The position numbers and the translations under genes are program-made. DNA of 13,477 nucleotides from Clostridia bacterium (GTDB lineage Bacteria; Bacillota_A; Clostridia; Oscillospirales; CAG-272). The notes beneath the pieces were generated by a model. That model was not told the origin of the DNA and searched no databases. It saw only the letters and a program-made list of their open reading frames with translations. Numbering within the stretch: the stretch's first letter is position 1; each line of letters begins with the position of its first letter. Location of the stretch: contig JAFTSQ010000020.1 in NCBI GenBank assembly GCA_017467205.1, positions 1-13,477 on the forward strand. Direction: 5' to 3'. Shown here piece after piece: positions 1 through 8,034 of the stretch.

Positions 1-32
1 AGATTTCAAGAGATTTAGCGAGAAAATAAAAG

Positions 33-64
33 AAAATCGGAGGTTCGGTTGAACCTCCGATTTT
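33..64 (-). terminator. Intrinsic terminator of tRNA-Pro
   Basis: A perfect 14-bp inverted repeat (33-46 with 51-64) encloses a 4-base loop. It starts at the last base of the tRNA CCA end. On the minus strand it is followed by a T-rich run (TTTTCTTTTATTTTC), as expected for rho-independent termination of the short tRNA transcript. Confidence 0.85.
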
Positions 65-139
65 GGTCTGAGTGACAAGACTTGAACTTGCGGCCTCTAC
101 CACCCCAAGGTAGCGCGCTACCAACTGCGCCACACCCAG
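64..139 (-). tRNA. tRNA-Pro, anticodon GGG
   Basis: Read on the minus strand, the 76-nt sequence folds as a cloverleaf. The acceptor stem CTGGGTG pairs with CACTCAG with one G-T pair. The D-arm contains GCGCAGTTGGTAGCGC. The anticodon stem CTACC/GGTAG encloses the loop TTGGGGT, giving anticodon GGG, which decodes CCC and possibly CCU proline codons. The T-arm contains GTTCAAGTC. The discriminator A and the CCA end are encoded in the DNA. No neighbouring tRNA is seen, and the gene has its own promoter and terminator, so it is a single-gene unit. Identity rests on anticodon position and fold, both clear. Confidence 0.97.
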
Positions 140-170
140 ATAACTTGCTTTCTATAAGAAAGCCTCATAT

Positions 171-199
171 ATTATAGCATTGTGCGTTGTAAAAGTCAA
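171..199 (-). promoter_or_regulatory. Sigma-A promoter of tRNA-Pro
   Basis: On the minus strand a -35 box TTGACT (194-199) and a perfect -10 box TATAAT (171-176) are separated by exactly 17 bases. Between the promoter and the mature tRNA lies a 7-bp hairpin (147-163, GCTTTCT/AGAAAGC with a 3-base loop) in the 5' leader that RNase P would remove. Confidence 0.9.
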
Positions 200-350
200 G
201 GGATTTTTTCAAAAAAGTCAAACTTTTGTTTTGAGGTTGGTTTTTGCGAACGTTGCTCGGTGAAATCTCTCTGCGAACATTTAAACGGACGGCTTGGCGT
301 GCGGTATAAAAAACTGCGCTGTTTTGGGATGGAAAAATCTGTTTTATATA
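200..350. other. Intergenic stretch without recognisable gene
   Basis: This stretch lies between the divergent tRNA and permease promoters. Short open frames cross it on both strands, but none has a Shine-Dalgarno site, family resemblance or sensible composition. An A/T-rich patch near 203-235 lies upstream of the tRNA promoter and includes a second TTGACT on the minus strand with no -10 box at the right distance. I see nothing else. Confidence 0.6.
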
Positions 351-379
351 TTGCCTTTCTTTGAAATCTGATATATAAT
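351..379 (+). promoter_or_regulatory. Putative sigma-A promoter of the SLC13 permease gene
   Basis: TTGCCT (351-356) and a perfect TATAAT (374-379) are separated by 17 bases. The predicted transcription start is near 386, giving an untranslated leader of about 165 nt before the permease start codon. That is long enough to hold an RNA control element. Confidence 0.65.
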
Positions 380-448
380 AGGTTCGGACTTTTTGAGAGA
401 TAGCGTGAAATAACCCTTACCAAACCCAAGCGTTAAGTATTCATGCCC

Positions 449-538
449 ATGAATTTTCGCGATTTGGAGCCTTAATCCAGATCGTCGCAAGCGATGCCGA
501 AAATTCATTTAGAGTTTTTTGCGGTCGCCATAGGCGAC
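449..538 (+). promoter_or_regulatory. Structured 5' leader of the permease gene; candidate riboswitch or attenuator
   Basis: Several stems are visible. An outer 11-bp stem pairs 449-459 with 498-508. Inside it a 9-bp stem (460-468 with 476-484, one G-U pair) closes a 7-base loop, and a small TCG/CGA hairpin can form at 485-494. A run of six T follows at 515-520. A 6-bp hairpin GTCGCC-ATA-GGCGAC (524-538) abuts the Shine-Dalgarno sequence at 539-547. CGTCGC at 483-488 could instead pair with GCGACG at 534-539, so alternative folds involving the ribosome-binding region exist. I do not recognise a known riboswitch consensus; function is inference. Confidence 0.45.
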
Positions 539-553
539 GGAGGGGAGATTAAT

Positions 554-1666
554 ATGAAGAGCGTTTTGTTTTTTGCGCGGAAGAACGCCGTGATGCTGAT
601 AGCGTTGCTTGCGGCGGTCGTGACGGCTATATTGGTGCCGCCTGACGCGGAGTATATCGGTTATTTTGATTTTCGCACGCTGACCTGTCTTTTCACCGTT
701 TTAGCGGTGGTTTGCGCCCTCAAGAACGTTAGATTTTTCTATACGGTTGCCGAGAAAATCGTCAAAAGATTCAAGAATGCGCGCCTTGCCGCGCTGGCGC
801 TGGTATACATAACCTTTATCGGCTCGATGCTGATAGCGAACGATATGGCGCTCCTGACCTTCCTGCCGCTCGGATATTTTGTGCTCATCAGCGCAAGGCA
901 GGAAAAGTATATGTGCCACGTTTTTATCCTTCAGAATATAGCGGCAAATCTCGGCGGTATGCTGACTCCGTTCGGCAATCCACAGAACCTTTATCTCTAC
1001 TCGAAATTTGCCATACCCGACGGCGAGTTCGTTCTCATAATGCTGCCGCTCTTCCTTCTTGCGATAGTGCTTATCACCCTTTGCGTTATCCTCTTTATCA
1101 AGCCCGAGCCAATTGAGTTTTCGGGCATTGAGCGAAGGTTACCCCGGGGGCGTGTCGCGATTTATCTGCTACTTTTCGCATTTTCGATAATATGCGTATT
1201 CCGCTTTATCCCCTATTACTACGCGCTTGTCGTTATAGTTCCGGCGCTCCTCATTCTTGACCGAGTCGCGCTTTTGAAGGTTGATTACGGGCTTCTCTTA
1301 ACCTTCGTTTTCTTCTTCGTGTTTTCGGGGAATATGGCGCGTATCGACGCGGTGCAGTCGCTCTTTTCTTTCTTGCTTGACAAGAGCACCCTCGTCTTCT
1401 CAGCTCTCTCTTGCCAGGTGATAAGCAACGTGCCTACCGCGATACTACTCTCGCAGTTTACCGAAAATTACCGCGAGCTGCTTATGGGAGTAAATATTGG
1501 CGGATGCGGAACGCTGATATCCTCGCTTGCGAGCCTTATAACCTTCCGTGAATACTGCGAGCATAACCCCGGCGGAGCGGGTAAGTATCTGTTATACTTC
1601 TCGCTTTACAACTTTGCATTCCTCGGAATAATGCTCGGCTTTGCGCTGATAATTACCCTCGTATAA
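554..1666 (+). CDS. SLC13/ArsB-type (ion transporter superfamily) anion permease
   Basis: This 370-residue, very hydrophobic membrane protein has roughly ten predicted transmembrane segments. The motifs are those of the divalent-anion/arsenite-type transporter superfamily: NDMALLTFLPLG at 96-107, TPFGNPQNLYLYS at 138-150, SNVPTAILLS at 291-300 and GGCGTLISSLASLI at 317-330. The two similar Asn-Pro and Asn-Val-Pro hairpin regions reflect the family's internal repeat. Likely substrates are organic di- or tricarboxylates or an inorganic oxyanion; the sequence does not decide, and no arsenic-resistance genes are nearby. I chose ATG 554 because GGAGGGGAG (539-547) sits 6 bases upstream. An in-frame ATG at 494 would add 20 non-family residues and lies inside the leader stems. 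The gene is monocistronic: own promoter, structured leader and a terminator directly after the stop. Confidence 0.85.
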   Translation: MKSVLFFARKNAVMLIALLAAVVTAILVPPDAEYIGYFDFRTLTCLFTVLAVVCALKNVRFFYTVAEKIVKRFKNARLAALALVYITFIGSMLIANDMALLTFLPLGYFVLISARQEKYMCHVFILQNIAANLGGMLTPFGNPQNLYLYSKFAIPDGEFVLIMLPLFLLAIVLITLCVILFIKPEPIEFSGIERRLPRGRVAIYLLLFAFSIICVFRFIPYYYALVVIVPALLILDRVALLKVDYGLLLTFVFFFVFSGNMARIDAVQSLFSFLLDKSTLVFSALSCQVISNVPTAILLSQFTENYRELLMGVNIGGCGTLISSLASLITFREYCEHNPGGAGKYLLYFSLYNFAFLGIMLGFALIITLV

Positions 1667-1708
1667 ATTAACACGCCCCAGACGTATAAGTCGGGGGCGT
1701 GTTAATTT
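1665..1708. terminator. Bidirectional terminator between convergent genes
   Basis: A 15-bp perfect stem (1665-1679 with 1694-1708) overlaps the permease stop codon. The upper part can extend through GAC/GTC. The loop is about 14 bases. A/T-rich flanks on both sides supply T-rich 3' ends on either strand, so it can serve the permease (plus) and the lipoprotein esterase (minus, stop at 1711). Confidence 0.8.
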
Positions 1709-1710
1709 AT

Positions 1711-3090
1711 TTAGTTGGATTTCACCTGTGCAAACAGCCAATTGAGAATTTCGGAGTCCGACGCTACGATATTCCAAATGGCGTGCGTCTTGCCCTCGTA
1801 CTCTGTATAATGGATGACGGTGCTTCCCGCATCCTCGAGCGCCTTTACCATATTCTGCGTACCCGAGCAGGGGACGACGGCGTCTGCCGTTCCATGTGCC
1901 GCCCAGATGGGAATATTTTTAAGTTTTTCTGCCGTGCTCGTATCAGCACCTCCGCATATTGCAACCGCAGCTGCGAACATTTCGGTGTGACGGGCGAGCA
2001 GATCCCAAGTAGCAAAGCTACCCATTGAAAGTCCCATTATGTAATGACGGTTTTTGTCGCAGGAATATTTCTCGTTTATCTTTCCGATAAGCTCGACTAC
2101 TGCGGCGAGCTCATTTGTTTCGGGGATAGTATTAATATCGTAAGTTCCGTCAGCCCAGGTAGCGTCTACCCACTTTTTGCCGTCAGGGCACTGCGGGGCG
2201 AGGACTATCGCGTCGGTTACCGGGGTATTCTCCTGCGAGAAGACCTGCGGAACCATATTTCGAATATTGCCGATATTGTCGCTGCCCTTTTCTCCCGAAC
2301 CGTGCATCATAAGAAAGAGGGGATAGGACTTTGAGGAATCGTAGTCTGTGGGAACGTAGAGCCTGTAACGTATGGTAGCGCCGTTTTCCGAGGAATAGGT
2401 ATGCGCCTCCATAAGCTCACAGAGAAGCTCTTCTGTGATAGTGCCATTCGTTGATTTTAAGTATTCTGCGTGATTCATATCTGACATCTCCGATTTACTG
2501 TAAATAATGCTGTCACTTGGTGCGACGGTAAGCACACCGTCCATCATATTGGTTAGGATTTGAGTTTTAACGAGCTCGAATACGTATGAGTAAAGATTGT
2601 TCGAGGTAGCGTAGATAACAAGATCATCGCCGCAAACCGAAACTGCAAAGTCGTTCTTTTCCCGAAGCTCGTCGATAACGAACGAAGCTTGACTTCTCAC
2701 GCCTCCGACGATAATCTCCTTCTCGGTAACTCCGGTGTCACGGCTGACCGACTTCATCGCAATATTAACGCCGAAGGTATCCTCGATATAGTCGGCAAGG
2801 CGTTTGGAAAAGTTGTACGCAGAGTCATCTCTGATATCGTAAACTATCGTGTAATCGGTTTTTTCGCCGTTTATGAGCTCAAGTATTTCGTTGACGGGCG
2901 GGGATGGCGGCTCTTCGTCGCCCTCCTTGCCTTCTTCGTTTTCTTCGCCGCTACCATTACCGCCGCTGCTTTCGACGTCGCCTTTATCTTCGCCTAACCC
3001 CATATCCGTGTCGTCATTTGTCGGTGCACAGGATGCGAGAAGGATTGTGATAGCTACGATAAGCGCTATCAGAAAATATAATTTTTTCAT
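1711..3090 (-). CDS. Secreted lipoprotein alpha/beta-hydrolase (esterase/feruloyl-esterase-like)
   Basis: This is a 459-residue lipoprotein. A signal peptide (1-20) ends in the lipobox LLASC with Cys21 as lipidation site. A Gly/Ser/Glu-rich acidic linker follows (about 24-66). Residues 68-190 look like the small N-terminal alpha/beta domain often found ahead of carbohydrate-active enzymes (pattern 'YTIVYD...RLADYIEDTFGV...EIIVGG'). The catalytic part (about 235-455) is an alpha/beta-hydrolase: MMHGSGEKGSDN at 261-272 (oxyanion region), nucleophile Ser355 in GLSMG, acid Asp403 in GTADAVV and His436 in KTHAIW. The fold resembles PHB-depolymerase or acetyl-xylan/feruloyl esterases and prolyl-oligopeptidase-like peptidases. 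The likely role is surface deacylation of plant polysaccharide; the substrate is inferred. The Shine-Dalgarno sequence is weak. It lies 90 nt downstream of asnA, so co-transcription is uncertain. Confidence 0.8.
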   Translation of the reverse strand: MKKLYFLIALIVAITILLASCAPTNDDTDMGLGEDKGDVESSGGNGSGEENEEGKEGDEEPPSPPVNEILELINGEKTDYTIVYDIRDDSAYNFSKRLADYIEDTFGVNIAMKSVSRDTGVTEKEIIVGGVRSQASFVIDELREKNDFAVSVCGDDLVIYATSNNLYSYVFELVKTQILTNMMDGVLTVAPSDSIIYSKSEMSDMNHAEYLKSTNGTITEELLCELMEAHTYSSENGATIRYRLYVPTDYDSSKSYPLFLMMHGSGEKGSDNIGNIRNMVPQVFSQENTPVTDAIVLAPQCPDGKKWVDATWADGTYDINTIPETNELAAVVELIGKINEKYSCDKNRHYIMGLSMGSFATWDLLARHTEMFAAAVAICGGADTSTAEKLKNIPIWAAHGTADAVVPCSGTQNMVKALEDAGSTVIHYTEYEGKTHAIWNIVASDSEILNWLFAQVKSN

Positions 3091-3180
3091 ACTTATCCAA
3101 TACCAACCTAAATTGAATCCGTTTTAAGAGGCATATTTTCCGTATAAATGCGCCCAAAAGGCTCGTAATAACGACACCTC

Positions 3181-4188
3181 TCACAGAAGGGTTACGCCGT
3201 GCTCGGCGCAGAGCGCGAGCGTTTCCTCGTCCCAAACGCTTGCCTGTACCTCGCCTATGTGCGATGCGCCTATCATAAGCATACAAAGCCTTGACTGACC
3301 GATACCGCCGCCCATAGTCAAGGGCAGCTCGCCTGCAAGGAGCATTTTGTGGAAGGGAAGCTCACGGCGCGCGTCACAGCCTGCGAGTGTGAGCTGGCGG
3401 TCGAGCGAGGTCGGGTCAACGCGAATACCCATCGAGGATATCTCAAGGGCGCGACCGAGCGTTTCGTCATAGAAGAGCAGGTCGGCGTTGAGCGCCCAAT
3501 CGTCGTAGTCGGGGGCGCGGTTGCCGTGCGGCTTACCGTTCGAGAGCGGAGCGCCTATTCCGACCACAAGTGCCGTACCGTGCTCCTTTAAGTATGCGTT
3601 TTCGCGCTCGTCGGGGGAGAGGCTTGGGTAGAGGGCGAGCAGCTCCTCGGAGCTTATTACCGAAAGGCTGCGGTTGAGCGCAACCTTTATCTCGGGGAAC
3701 TCGCGGCGCAGGGCTTCCGAGGTGTCGCATATTGCGTTAACTATCAGCTGCACCGTGGAAACGAGGTATTCTACCGTGCGGTCATCCTCGTTGATAGCCT
3801 TTTCCCAGTCCCACTGGTCGACGTATATCGAATGAGTGTTGTCAAGCTCCTCGTCGCGACGGATAGCGTTCATATCGGTGTATATTCCCTCGCCGACCGC
3901 GAAGCCGTATTTTTTAATAGCAAGCCTTTTCCATTTAGCAAGAGAGTGAACGACCTCCGCATCAGCTCCGACCGCGGGAATATCAAAGGTTACGGGGCGC
4001 TCAACACCGTTGAGATTGTCGTTAAGTCCCGACGCGCCCGTAACGAATAGCGGAGCACTCACGCGCTCAAGGTTGAGCGCCTCTGAGAGCTTTTGCTGAA
4101 AGGTCCTCTTAATAAAGGAAATAGCTTTTTGCGTTTTGTAAATATCAAGCACCGGGGTATAACCCGCGGGTATTTTTGCCTTGGTCAT
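3181..4188 (-). CDS. asnA: Aspartate--ammonia ligase (asparagine synthetase A)
   Basis: This cytoplasmic enzyme makes asparagine from aspartate, ammonia and ATP, releasing AMP and pyrophosphate. The 335-residue product is full length (family about 330). It shows the class II aminoacyl-tRNA-synthetase-like fold motifs of AsnA: GLNDNLNGVERPV (54-66), IRRDEELDNTHSIYVDQWDWEK region (109-130), RAPDYDDW (224-231), SSMGIRVD (251-258) and GGGIGQSR (293-300, motif 3-like ATP site). The start ATG at 4188 has GGAAAGGA about 9 bases upstream. It lies 79 nt downstream of guaB on the same strand; both enzymes act in ATP-consuming biosynthesis and may share a transcript. No terminator is obvious in the gap. 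Use of AsnA fits an ammonia-rich anaerobic habitat. Confidence 0.97.
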   Translation of the reverse strand: MTKAKIPAGYTPVLDIYKTQKAISFIKRTFQQKLSEALNLERVSAPLFVTGASGLNDNLNGVERPVTFDIPAVGADAEVVHSLAKWKRLAIKKYGFAVGEGIYTDMNAIRRDEELDNTHSIYVDQWDWEKAINEDDRTVEYLVSTVQLIVNAICDTSEALRREFPEIKVALNRSLSVISSEELLALYPSLSPDERENAYLKEHGTALVVGIGAPLSNGKPHGNRAPDYDDWALNADLLFYDETLGRALEISSMGIRVDPTSLDRQLTLAGCDARRELPFHKMLLAGELPLTMGGGIGQSRLCMLMIGASHIGEVQASVWDEETLALCAEHGVTLL

Positions 4189-4267
4189 CTGTTACGGTCC
4201 TTTCCGCGATATAGAACTCACCTGAGAACCTACGGATGCGTGGCACTCCCGATACTCTTATCGCGTG

Positions 4268-5773
4268 TTATTTAATAGACGTGGTGCTTCTGAGCGTTAC
4301 GTCGTGGTATCCGCCCTCAACGATACTCGTTGCGGAAACGAGCGTGAGCTTCGCCTTTTCCTGAAGCTCGGGAATGGTGATAGCGCCACAGTTGCACATA
4401 GTGGATTTTACCTTGTAAAGCGACATCTCGACGTTGTCGTGAAGCGGGCCTGCATAGGTAACGTAGGAGTCAACTCCCTCCTCAAAGGAAAGCTTCGTCT
4501 TTCCGCCGAGGTCGTATCTCTGCCAGTTCTTTGCTCTGTTAGAGCCCTCTCCCCAATACTCCTTAACGTACTGACCGTTAACCATAATTTTGGGAGTGGG
4601 GCTTTCGTCGAATCTTGCAAAGTATCTTCCGAGCATAAGGAAGTCGGCACCCATAGCAAGAGCGAGAGTCATATGATAGTCGTGAACTATACCGCCGTCC
4701 GAGCAGATGGGAATATAAACGCCGGTTTCGCGGTAATATTCGTCGCGCGCTGCGGCAACCTCGATAACCGCGCTTGCCTGACCGCGACCGATACCCTTCG
4801 TTTCACGGGTTATGCAGATAGAGCCGCCGCCGATACCTATTTTAATGAAGTCCGCGCCTGCCTTTGCAAGGAAGAGGAAGCCGTCACGGTCAACTACGTT
4901 GCCCGCACCTATCTTAACGGTGTCACCGTACTTTGCTCTTACGAAATCAATAGCTCTCTTCTGCCAAATAGTGAAGCCCTCGGAGGAGTCAAGACAAAGA
5001 ACGTCCGCACCTGCCTCAACGAGCGCGGGAATGCGCTTTTCGTAGTCACGGGTGTTTACGCCCGCACCGACTACGTAGCTCTTGTTGGAGTCGAGAAGCT
5101 CAAGGGGATTTTCCTTGTGCTGCGAATAGTCCTTGCGGAATACGAAGTATTTGAGGTTTCCGTTTTTGTCAACGATGGGAAGGGAATTGAGCTTATGATC
5201 CCAGATTATATCGTTAGCTTCCTTGAGAGTCGTGCCCTCGGGTGCGGTAACGAGCTTTTCAAGGGGAGTCATAAAATCGCGGACCAGCTCATCGCCGCTC
5301 ATACGGCTGATGCGGTAATCACGGCCGGTAACGATACCGAGAAGCTTACCGGTTGCCTCGCCGTTATCGGTAACAGCCATAGTGTTATGACCGTTCATTT
5401 CAACGAGCTCAAGGACGTCGCGAAGGGTGGAGTCGGGGGTGAGATTCGAGTCGCTGACGACAAAGCCTGCCTTGTAGCCCTTGACGCGCGCGACCATTGC
5501 CGCCTCATCCTCTATCGTCTGGTTGCCGTAAATGAAGGAGATTCCGCCCTCCTTTGCAAGCGCTATCGCCATTCTGTCGTCGGAAACCGACTGCATTATA
5601 GCCGAAACGAGAGGGATGTTAAGCGAAATCGGACATTCCTCCTCGCCCTTTCTGTATTTGACGAGAGGCGTTTTCAGGGATACGTTTGCAGGAATGCAGC
5701 GCTCGTCGGTGTATCCCGGAATGAGAAGGTACTCACTAAAGGTGTGCGAGGGTTCGTTAAGATAAGTAGCCAT
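4268..5773 (-). CDS. guaB: Inosine-5'-monophosphate dehydrogenase
   Basis: This enzyme oxidises IMP to XMP with NAD+, the committed step of guanine nucleotide synthesis. The product has 501 residues. The catalytic (beta/alpha)8 barrel is interrupted by a tandem CBS module at about 110-220 (for example [24 protein letters not shown]). The catalytic loop [18 protein letters not shown] contains nucleophile Cys320. Next come SDGGI (358-362, phosphate binding) and the flap region ending in WQRYD (417-421) with the Arg-Tyr pair that activates water. The N-terminus [17 protein letters not shown] and the Gly-Gly-Gly-Ser loop follow the longer variant common in anaerobic Firmicutes rather than the GPGSICTTR form. 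AGAGGA lies about 8 bases before the start. The cyclophilin gene ends only 23 nt upstream, implying read-through from it. A very long antisense frame across the gene is judged spurious. Confidence 0.96.
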   Translation of the reverse strand: MATYLNEPSHTFSEYLLIPGYTDERCIPANVSLKTPLVKYRKGEEECPISLNIPLVSAIMQSVSDDRMAIALAKEGGISFIYGNQTIEDEAAMVARVKGYKAGFVVSDSNLTPDSTLRDVLELVEMNGHNTMAVTDNGEATGKLLGIVTGRDYRISRMSGDELVRDFMTPLEKLVTAPEGTTLKEANDIIWDHKLNSLPIVDKNGNLKYFVFRKDYSQHKENPLELLDSNKSYVVGAGVNTRDYEKRIPALVEAGADVLCLDSSEGFTIWQKRAIDFVRAKYGDTVKIGAGNVVDRDGFLFLAKAGADFIKIGIGGGSICITRETKGIGRGQASAVIEVAAARDEYYRETGVYIPICSDGGIVHDYHMTLALAMGADFLMLGRYFARFDESPTPKIMVNGQYVKEYWGEGSNRAKNWQRYDLGGKTKLSFEEGVDSYVTYAGPLHDNVEMSLYKVKSTMCNCGAITIPELQEKAKLTLVSATSIVEGGYHDVTLRSTTSIK

Positions 5774-5796
5774 TGTTTTTTCCTCTTTTATATATA

Positions 5797-6420
5797 TTAT
5801 TTTTTATTATCAATCTTGTATTCGAAGTTCGTGACGGTGATGTGCGCAAGCACTCTGCCGTCCTCGGTATTTTCTATGGTTGTTTTTTCAATAACCGCGT
5901 GCTTATTTTTGAGCTCAACCGTTCCCATACTGTCACCGTATCTTGCCATTGAATAGGTTATGCCGTCAACGACGTCCATTCCCTCAACGACCTCGCCGAA
6001 TGCGGCGTATTGCCCGTCAAGGAAGGTTGCATCTGCGTTGCAGATGAAGAACTGGCAGGATGCGGAGTCATAGGAATCGCCGCGCCTTGCCATAGAGATA
6101 ACGCCTCTTGTGTGGCTTAAGGTGTTGTTAAAGCCGTTTGCCAAAAACTCGCCCTTAATTTTGTTGGGGGAGCTGCCTGTGCCGTCTGCTTCGGGGTCAC
6201 CGCCCTGAATCATAAAGCCCTCTTGAGCGCGGTGGAAGGTCAGCCCGTCGTAGAAGCCGGAGGTCGCAAGGGTGACGAAATTATCAACCGTTTCGGGTGC
6301 TACGCTCGGATAAAGCTCAACAACTATCTCCCCGCGAGTTCCGCCGCAGGACGAAAGCGTGCCGAGCGTGAAGGAGAGAGTAAGGAGTGTTAAGAGAAGA
6401 AGGCTGAAAGCTCTTTTCAT
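5797..6420 (-). CDS. Cyclophilin-type peptidyl-prolyl isomerase lipoprotein
   Basis: This 207-residue exported folding catalyst isomerises prolyl bonds in proteins outside the membrane. Signal peptide 1-24 is followed by lipobox TLSSC with Cys25. The cyclophilin core includes FHR (62-64, catalytic Arg64), GFMIQGGDP (68-76), [24 protein letters not shown] (120-143 region) and a C-terminal extension (about 155-207) instead of the usual short last strand. I chose ATG 6420 because it begins a proper signal peptide and AAGGA lies upstream (spacing about 13, a little long). An ATG 35 codons earlier lies inside holA and would bury the signal sequence. The gene sits 28 nt after holA and 23 nt before guaB, so it is probably an operon member without functional relation to either neighbour. 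Confidence 0.92.
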   Translation of the reverse strand: MKRAFSLLLLTLLTLSFTLGTLSSCGGTRGEIVVELYPSVAPETVDNFVTLATSGFYDGLTFHRAQEGFMIQGGDPEADGTGSSPNKIKGEFLANGFNNTLSHTRGVISMARRGDSYDSASCQFFICNADATFLDGQYAAFGEVVEGMDVVDGITYSMARYGDSMGTVELKNKHAVIEKTTIENTEDGRVLAHITVTNFEYKIDNKK

Positions 6421-6448
6421 ATTTTTGAAGAATTCCTTTCGGTTTTCG

Positions 6449-7477
6449 TTATATATTTTCTGCAATGAACATTTCAATAGCGCACCAGCCGGTGATTCCG
6501 CCGTACTTTGCCGCCGCATCGGCACGGCTCAGGGCTTGGAGGGATTCGGAAAGGCGAGCTGACCCGTATTTCTTTGCGGCTGAAACGTAGAGCTTCACCT
6601 TGTAGGGATTCAGCGATAGCGCGCTTTCGATATCCGCAGCACCCGCGCCCTCGTCGAGCAGTATTGCCACCGAGGAGAGCTCGCTGTAAACCTTCGCAAG
6701 CATACCGAGAACAGCCATCGGGTCTATGCGCCGAAGCTTCATATCGGTGAGCGCTACGAACGCACCGTCGCGGCTCTTCCCGATTATCGCGTTTGAAAGA
6801 GCGAATGCGTCGCATTCGGCAGAGGATGAGGCGACCTCATTGACGTCGCGCTCGGTAAGATCCCTCCTGCCGTTCGCTTTAAGGTACGCCGAAAGCTTTT
6901 CAACCTCGTTTTTGAGCACCTCCATTCCGTGCCCCGAGCGAAAGATGAGCGCGTTTAGCGCGCCGACGGTGACGCTTATCTCCTCCTTGTCAAAATGCCG
7001 CTTGAGCCAGGGGAGCAGCTGCGCGTCGGTAGACTTTGGGAAATTCAGAATGTCAAAGGTCTTGGAATACTTATTCATCAGCTTGCTCGGACGCTTGGGC
7101 GTTCCGGGGTCAAAGCCCTCGGTCGTGAGAAGCATAACGAAGACGGTGTAGGGATGAGAGTCCTTCAAAAGAAGGAAATCCTCGAACGCGGAAAGCGCCG
7201 AGCCCTTCATATGCTCAAGGTCGGCATACCTCCACTCGACGAGCTTGTATTCGCTCATCATAGGCGCGCTCTTGACCGCCTCGGTAAGCGCGGCTATTTC
7301 GATATCCGCACCGTCGAAGATTATATGATTGAACGGGGAGAAGACGGGGTCGTCAAGAATAACGTCGCGAAGAGCGGATATATAGTGCTTCTTGAGGTAT
7401 TCCTCCTCGCCCGCGAAGATATACCAGCCGCCGACGTTTCCCGATTTCAGCCTTGCCTTAAGTTCGTTTAAGTCCAT
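6449..7477 (-). CDS. holA: DNA polymerase III delta subunit
   Basis: Delta opens the beta sliding clamp as part of the clamp loader (delta, delta', tau/gamma) during replication. The 342-residue length matches the family. The N-terminal AAA+-like domain starts with WYIFAGEEEYLKKHY (18-32), the usual delta pattern in which the P-loop is degenerate. Features such as KSAPMMSEYKLVEW, HPYTVFVML, LPWLKRHFD and the C-terminal collar helices with 'CDAFALSNAIIGKSRDGAF' and 'AAAKYGG' follow bacterial HolA. The start ATG at 7477 has GAGG about 6 bases upstream, overlapping the end of the DUF1934 gene. The 6-nt gap suggests translational coupling. Confidence 0.93.
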   Translation of the reverse strand: MDLNELKARLKSGNVGGWYIFAGEEEYLKKHYISALRDVILDDPVFSPFNHIIFDGADIEIAALTEAVKSAPMMSEYKLVEWRYADLEHMKGSALSAFEDFLLLKDSHPYTVFVMLLTTEGFDPGTPKRPSKLMNKYSKTFDILNFPKSTDAQLLPWLKRHFDKEEISVTVGALNALIFRSGHGMEVLKNEVEKLSAYLKANGRRDLTERDVNEVASSSAECDAFALSNAIIGKSRDGAFVALTDMKLRRIDPMAVLGMLAKVYSELSSVAILLDEGAGAADIESALSLNPYKVKLYVSAAKKYGSARLSESLQALSRADAAAKYGGITGWCAIEMFIAENI

Positions 7478-7483
7478 TATGCC

Positions 7484-7903
7484 TCACGCCTTTTCGACTC
7501 TGACGGAGAAGCGGACCTCCTTGTCCGCACCTCCGACGGTCATATCGTAATGTAAAGCGAGCCTTCCGCCCGCGTCGCCAAGCTCGCACTTGACCTGCCT
7601 CGTGCTGACTGCCATATCAAAGGCAAATCCGCCGAGAGAATAAAGGGATACGTGGCGATGACCGCCTCTGAATACGAGAGTTGACTCAATAGCGCCGCAA
7701 CGCTTGACGGTGACCTTTCCCCCGTCGGTTATGATGCGGCACTCCACCTTGCCCGACTCGGTGAGCTCTGTGTAAAGGATAACGAAGCCGCCGTCGGTTT
7801 TTTCATAGAGCCCTTCGGTAACGAAGGATATAACTTCACTCTCGCCTCCGTCATTCTTGACGGAAGAACGGATATGAAGCTTCGCTTTTTCTGATGCTGA
7901 CAT
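7484..7903 (-). CDS. DUF1934 (YwiB-like) beta-barrel protein
   Basis: This 139-residue protein is predicted to be cytoplasmic and rich in beta strands. The pattern SFVTEGLYEKTDGGFVILYTE, then ITDGGKVTVKRCG, then LVFRGGHRHVSLYSLGGF, then STRQVKCELGDAGGRLALHY follows the DUF1934/YwiB family, a lipocalin-like small barrel of unknown function widespread in Firmicutes. No signal peptide or catalytic motif is visible. GAGGTGG sits a few bases before the ATG. It is the first member of the tight cluster with holA (6 nt gap); a 131-nt gap separates it from the upstream MGS-like gene. Family assignment is from recall of the pattern, without a search. Confidence 0.82.
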   Translation of the reverse strand: MSASEKAKLHIRSSVKNDGGESEVISFVTEGLYEKTDGGFVILYTELTESGKVECRIITDGGKVTVKRCGAIESTLVFRGGHRHVSLYSLGGFAFDMAVSTRQVKCELGDAGGRLALHYDMTVGGADKEVRFSVRVEKA

Positions 7904-7932
7904 AAGCCACCTCGCAGGACAATCGTTGTAAT

Positions 7933-7966
7933 AAAAAAGGAAGCCCGCTTTTGTATGAAAGCATTC
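7933..7966 (-). terminator. Possible weak terminator after the MGS-like gene
   Basis: On the minus strand GAATGC and GCTTC can pair with one bulged T, and CTTTTTT follows directly. The stem is short and the loop long (about 16 bases), so this is tentative. If real, it would separate the MGS-like gene from the DUF1934-holA cluster. Confidence 0.3.
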
Positions 7967-8034
7967 TCACACTGTGTAATACAGATCCGACCGTGAGCGG
8001 CGGAGCAAGCTTTCGCGGGGCGTCCTTAGTAGTC

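Noticed and set aside
182..429. Short open frames on both strands beside the tRNA
   Set aside because: They overlap the tRNA promoter or the permease promoter, lack Shine-Dalgarno sites and have no recognisable protein features.
494..553. Upstream ATG that would lengthen the permease by 20 residues
   Set aside because: No Shine-Dalgarno site; it lies inside predicted leader stems, while ATG 554 has a near-perfect site and starts at the first membrane-protein-like residues.
3091..3180. Possible terminator or promoter between asnA and the lipoprotein esterase
   Set aside because: Only 3-5-bp stems without a T run, and no paired -35/-10 boxes of acceptable quality.
4265..5956. A 563-codon open frame on the plus strand, fully covering guaB in antisense
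   Set aside because: It mirrors guaB codons, shows no family resemblance, lacks a convincing Shine-Dalgarno site and is explained by codon bias of the real gene on the other strand.
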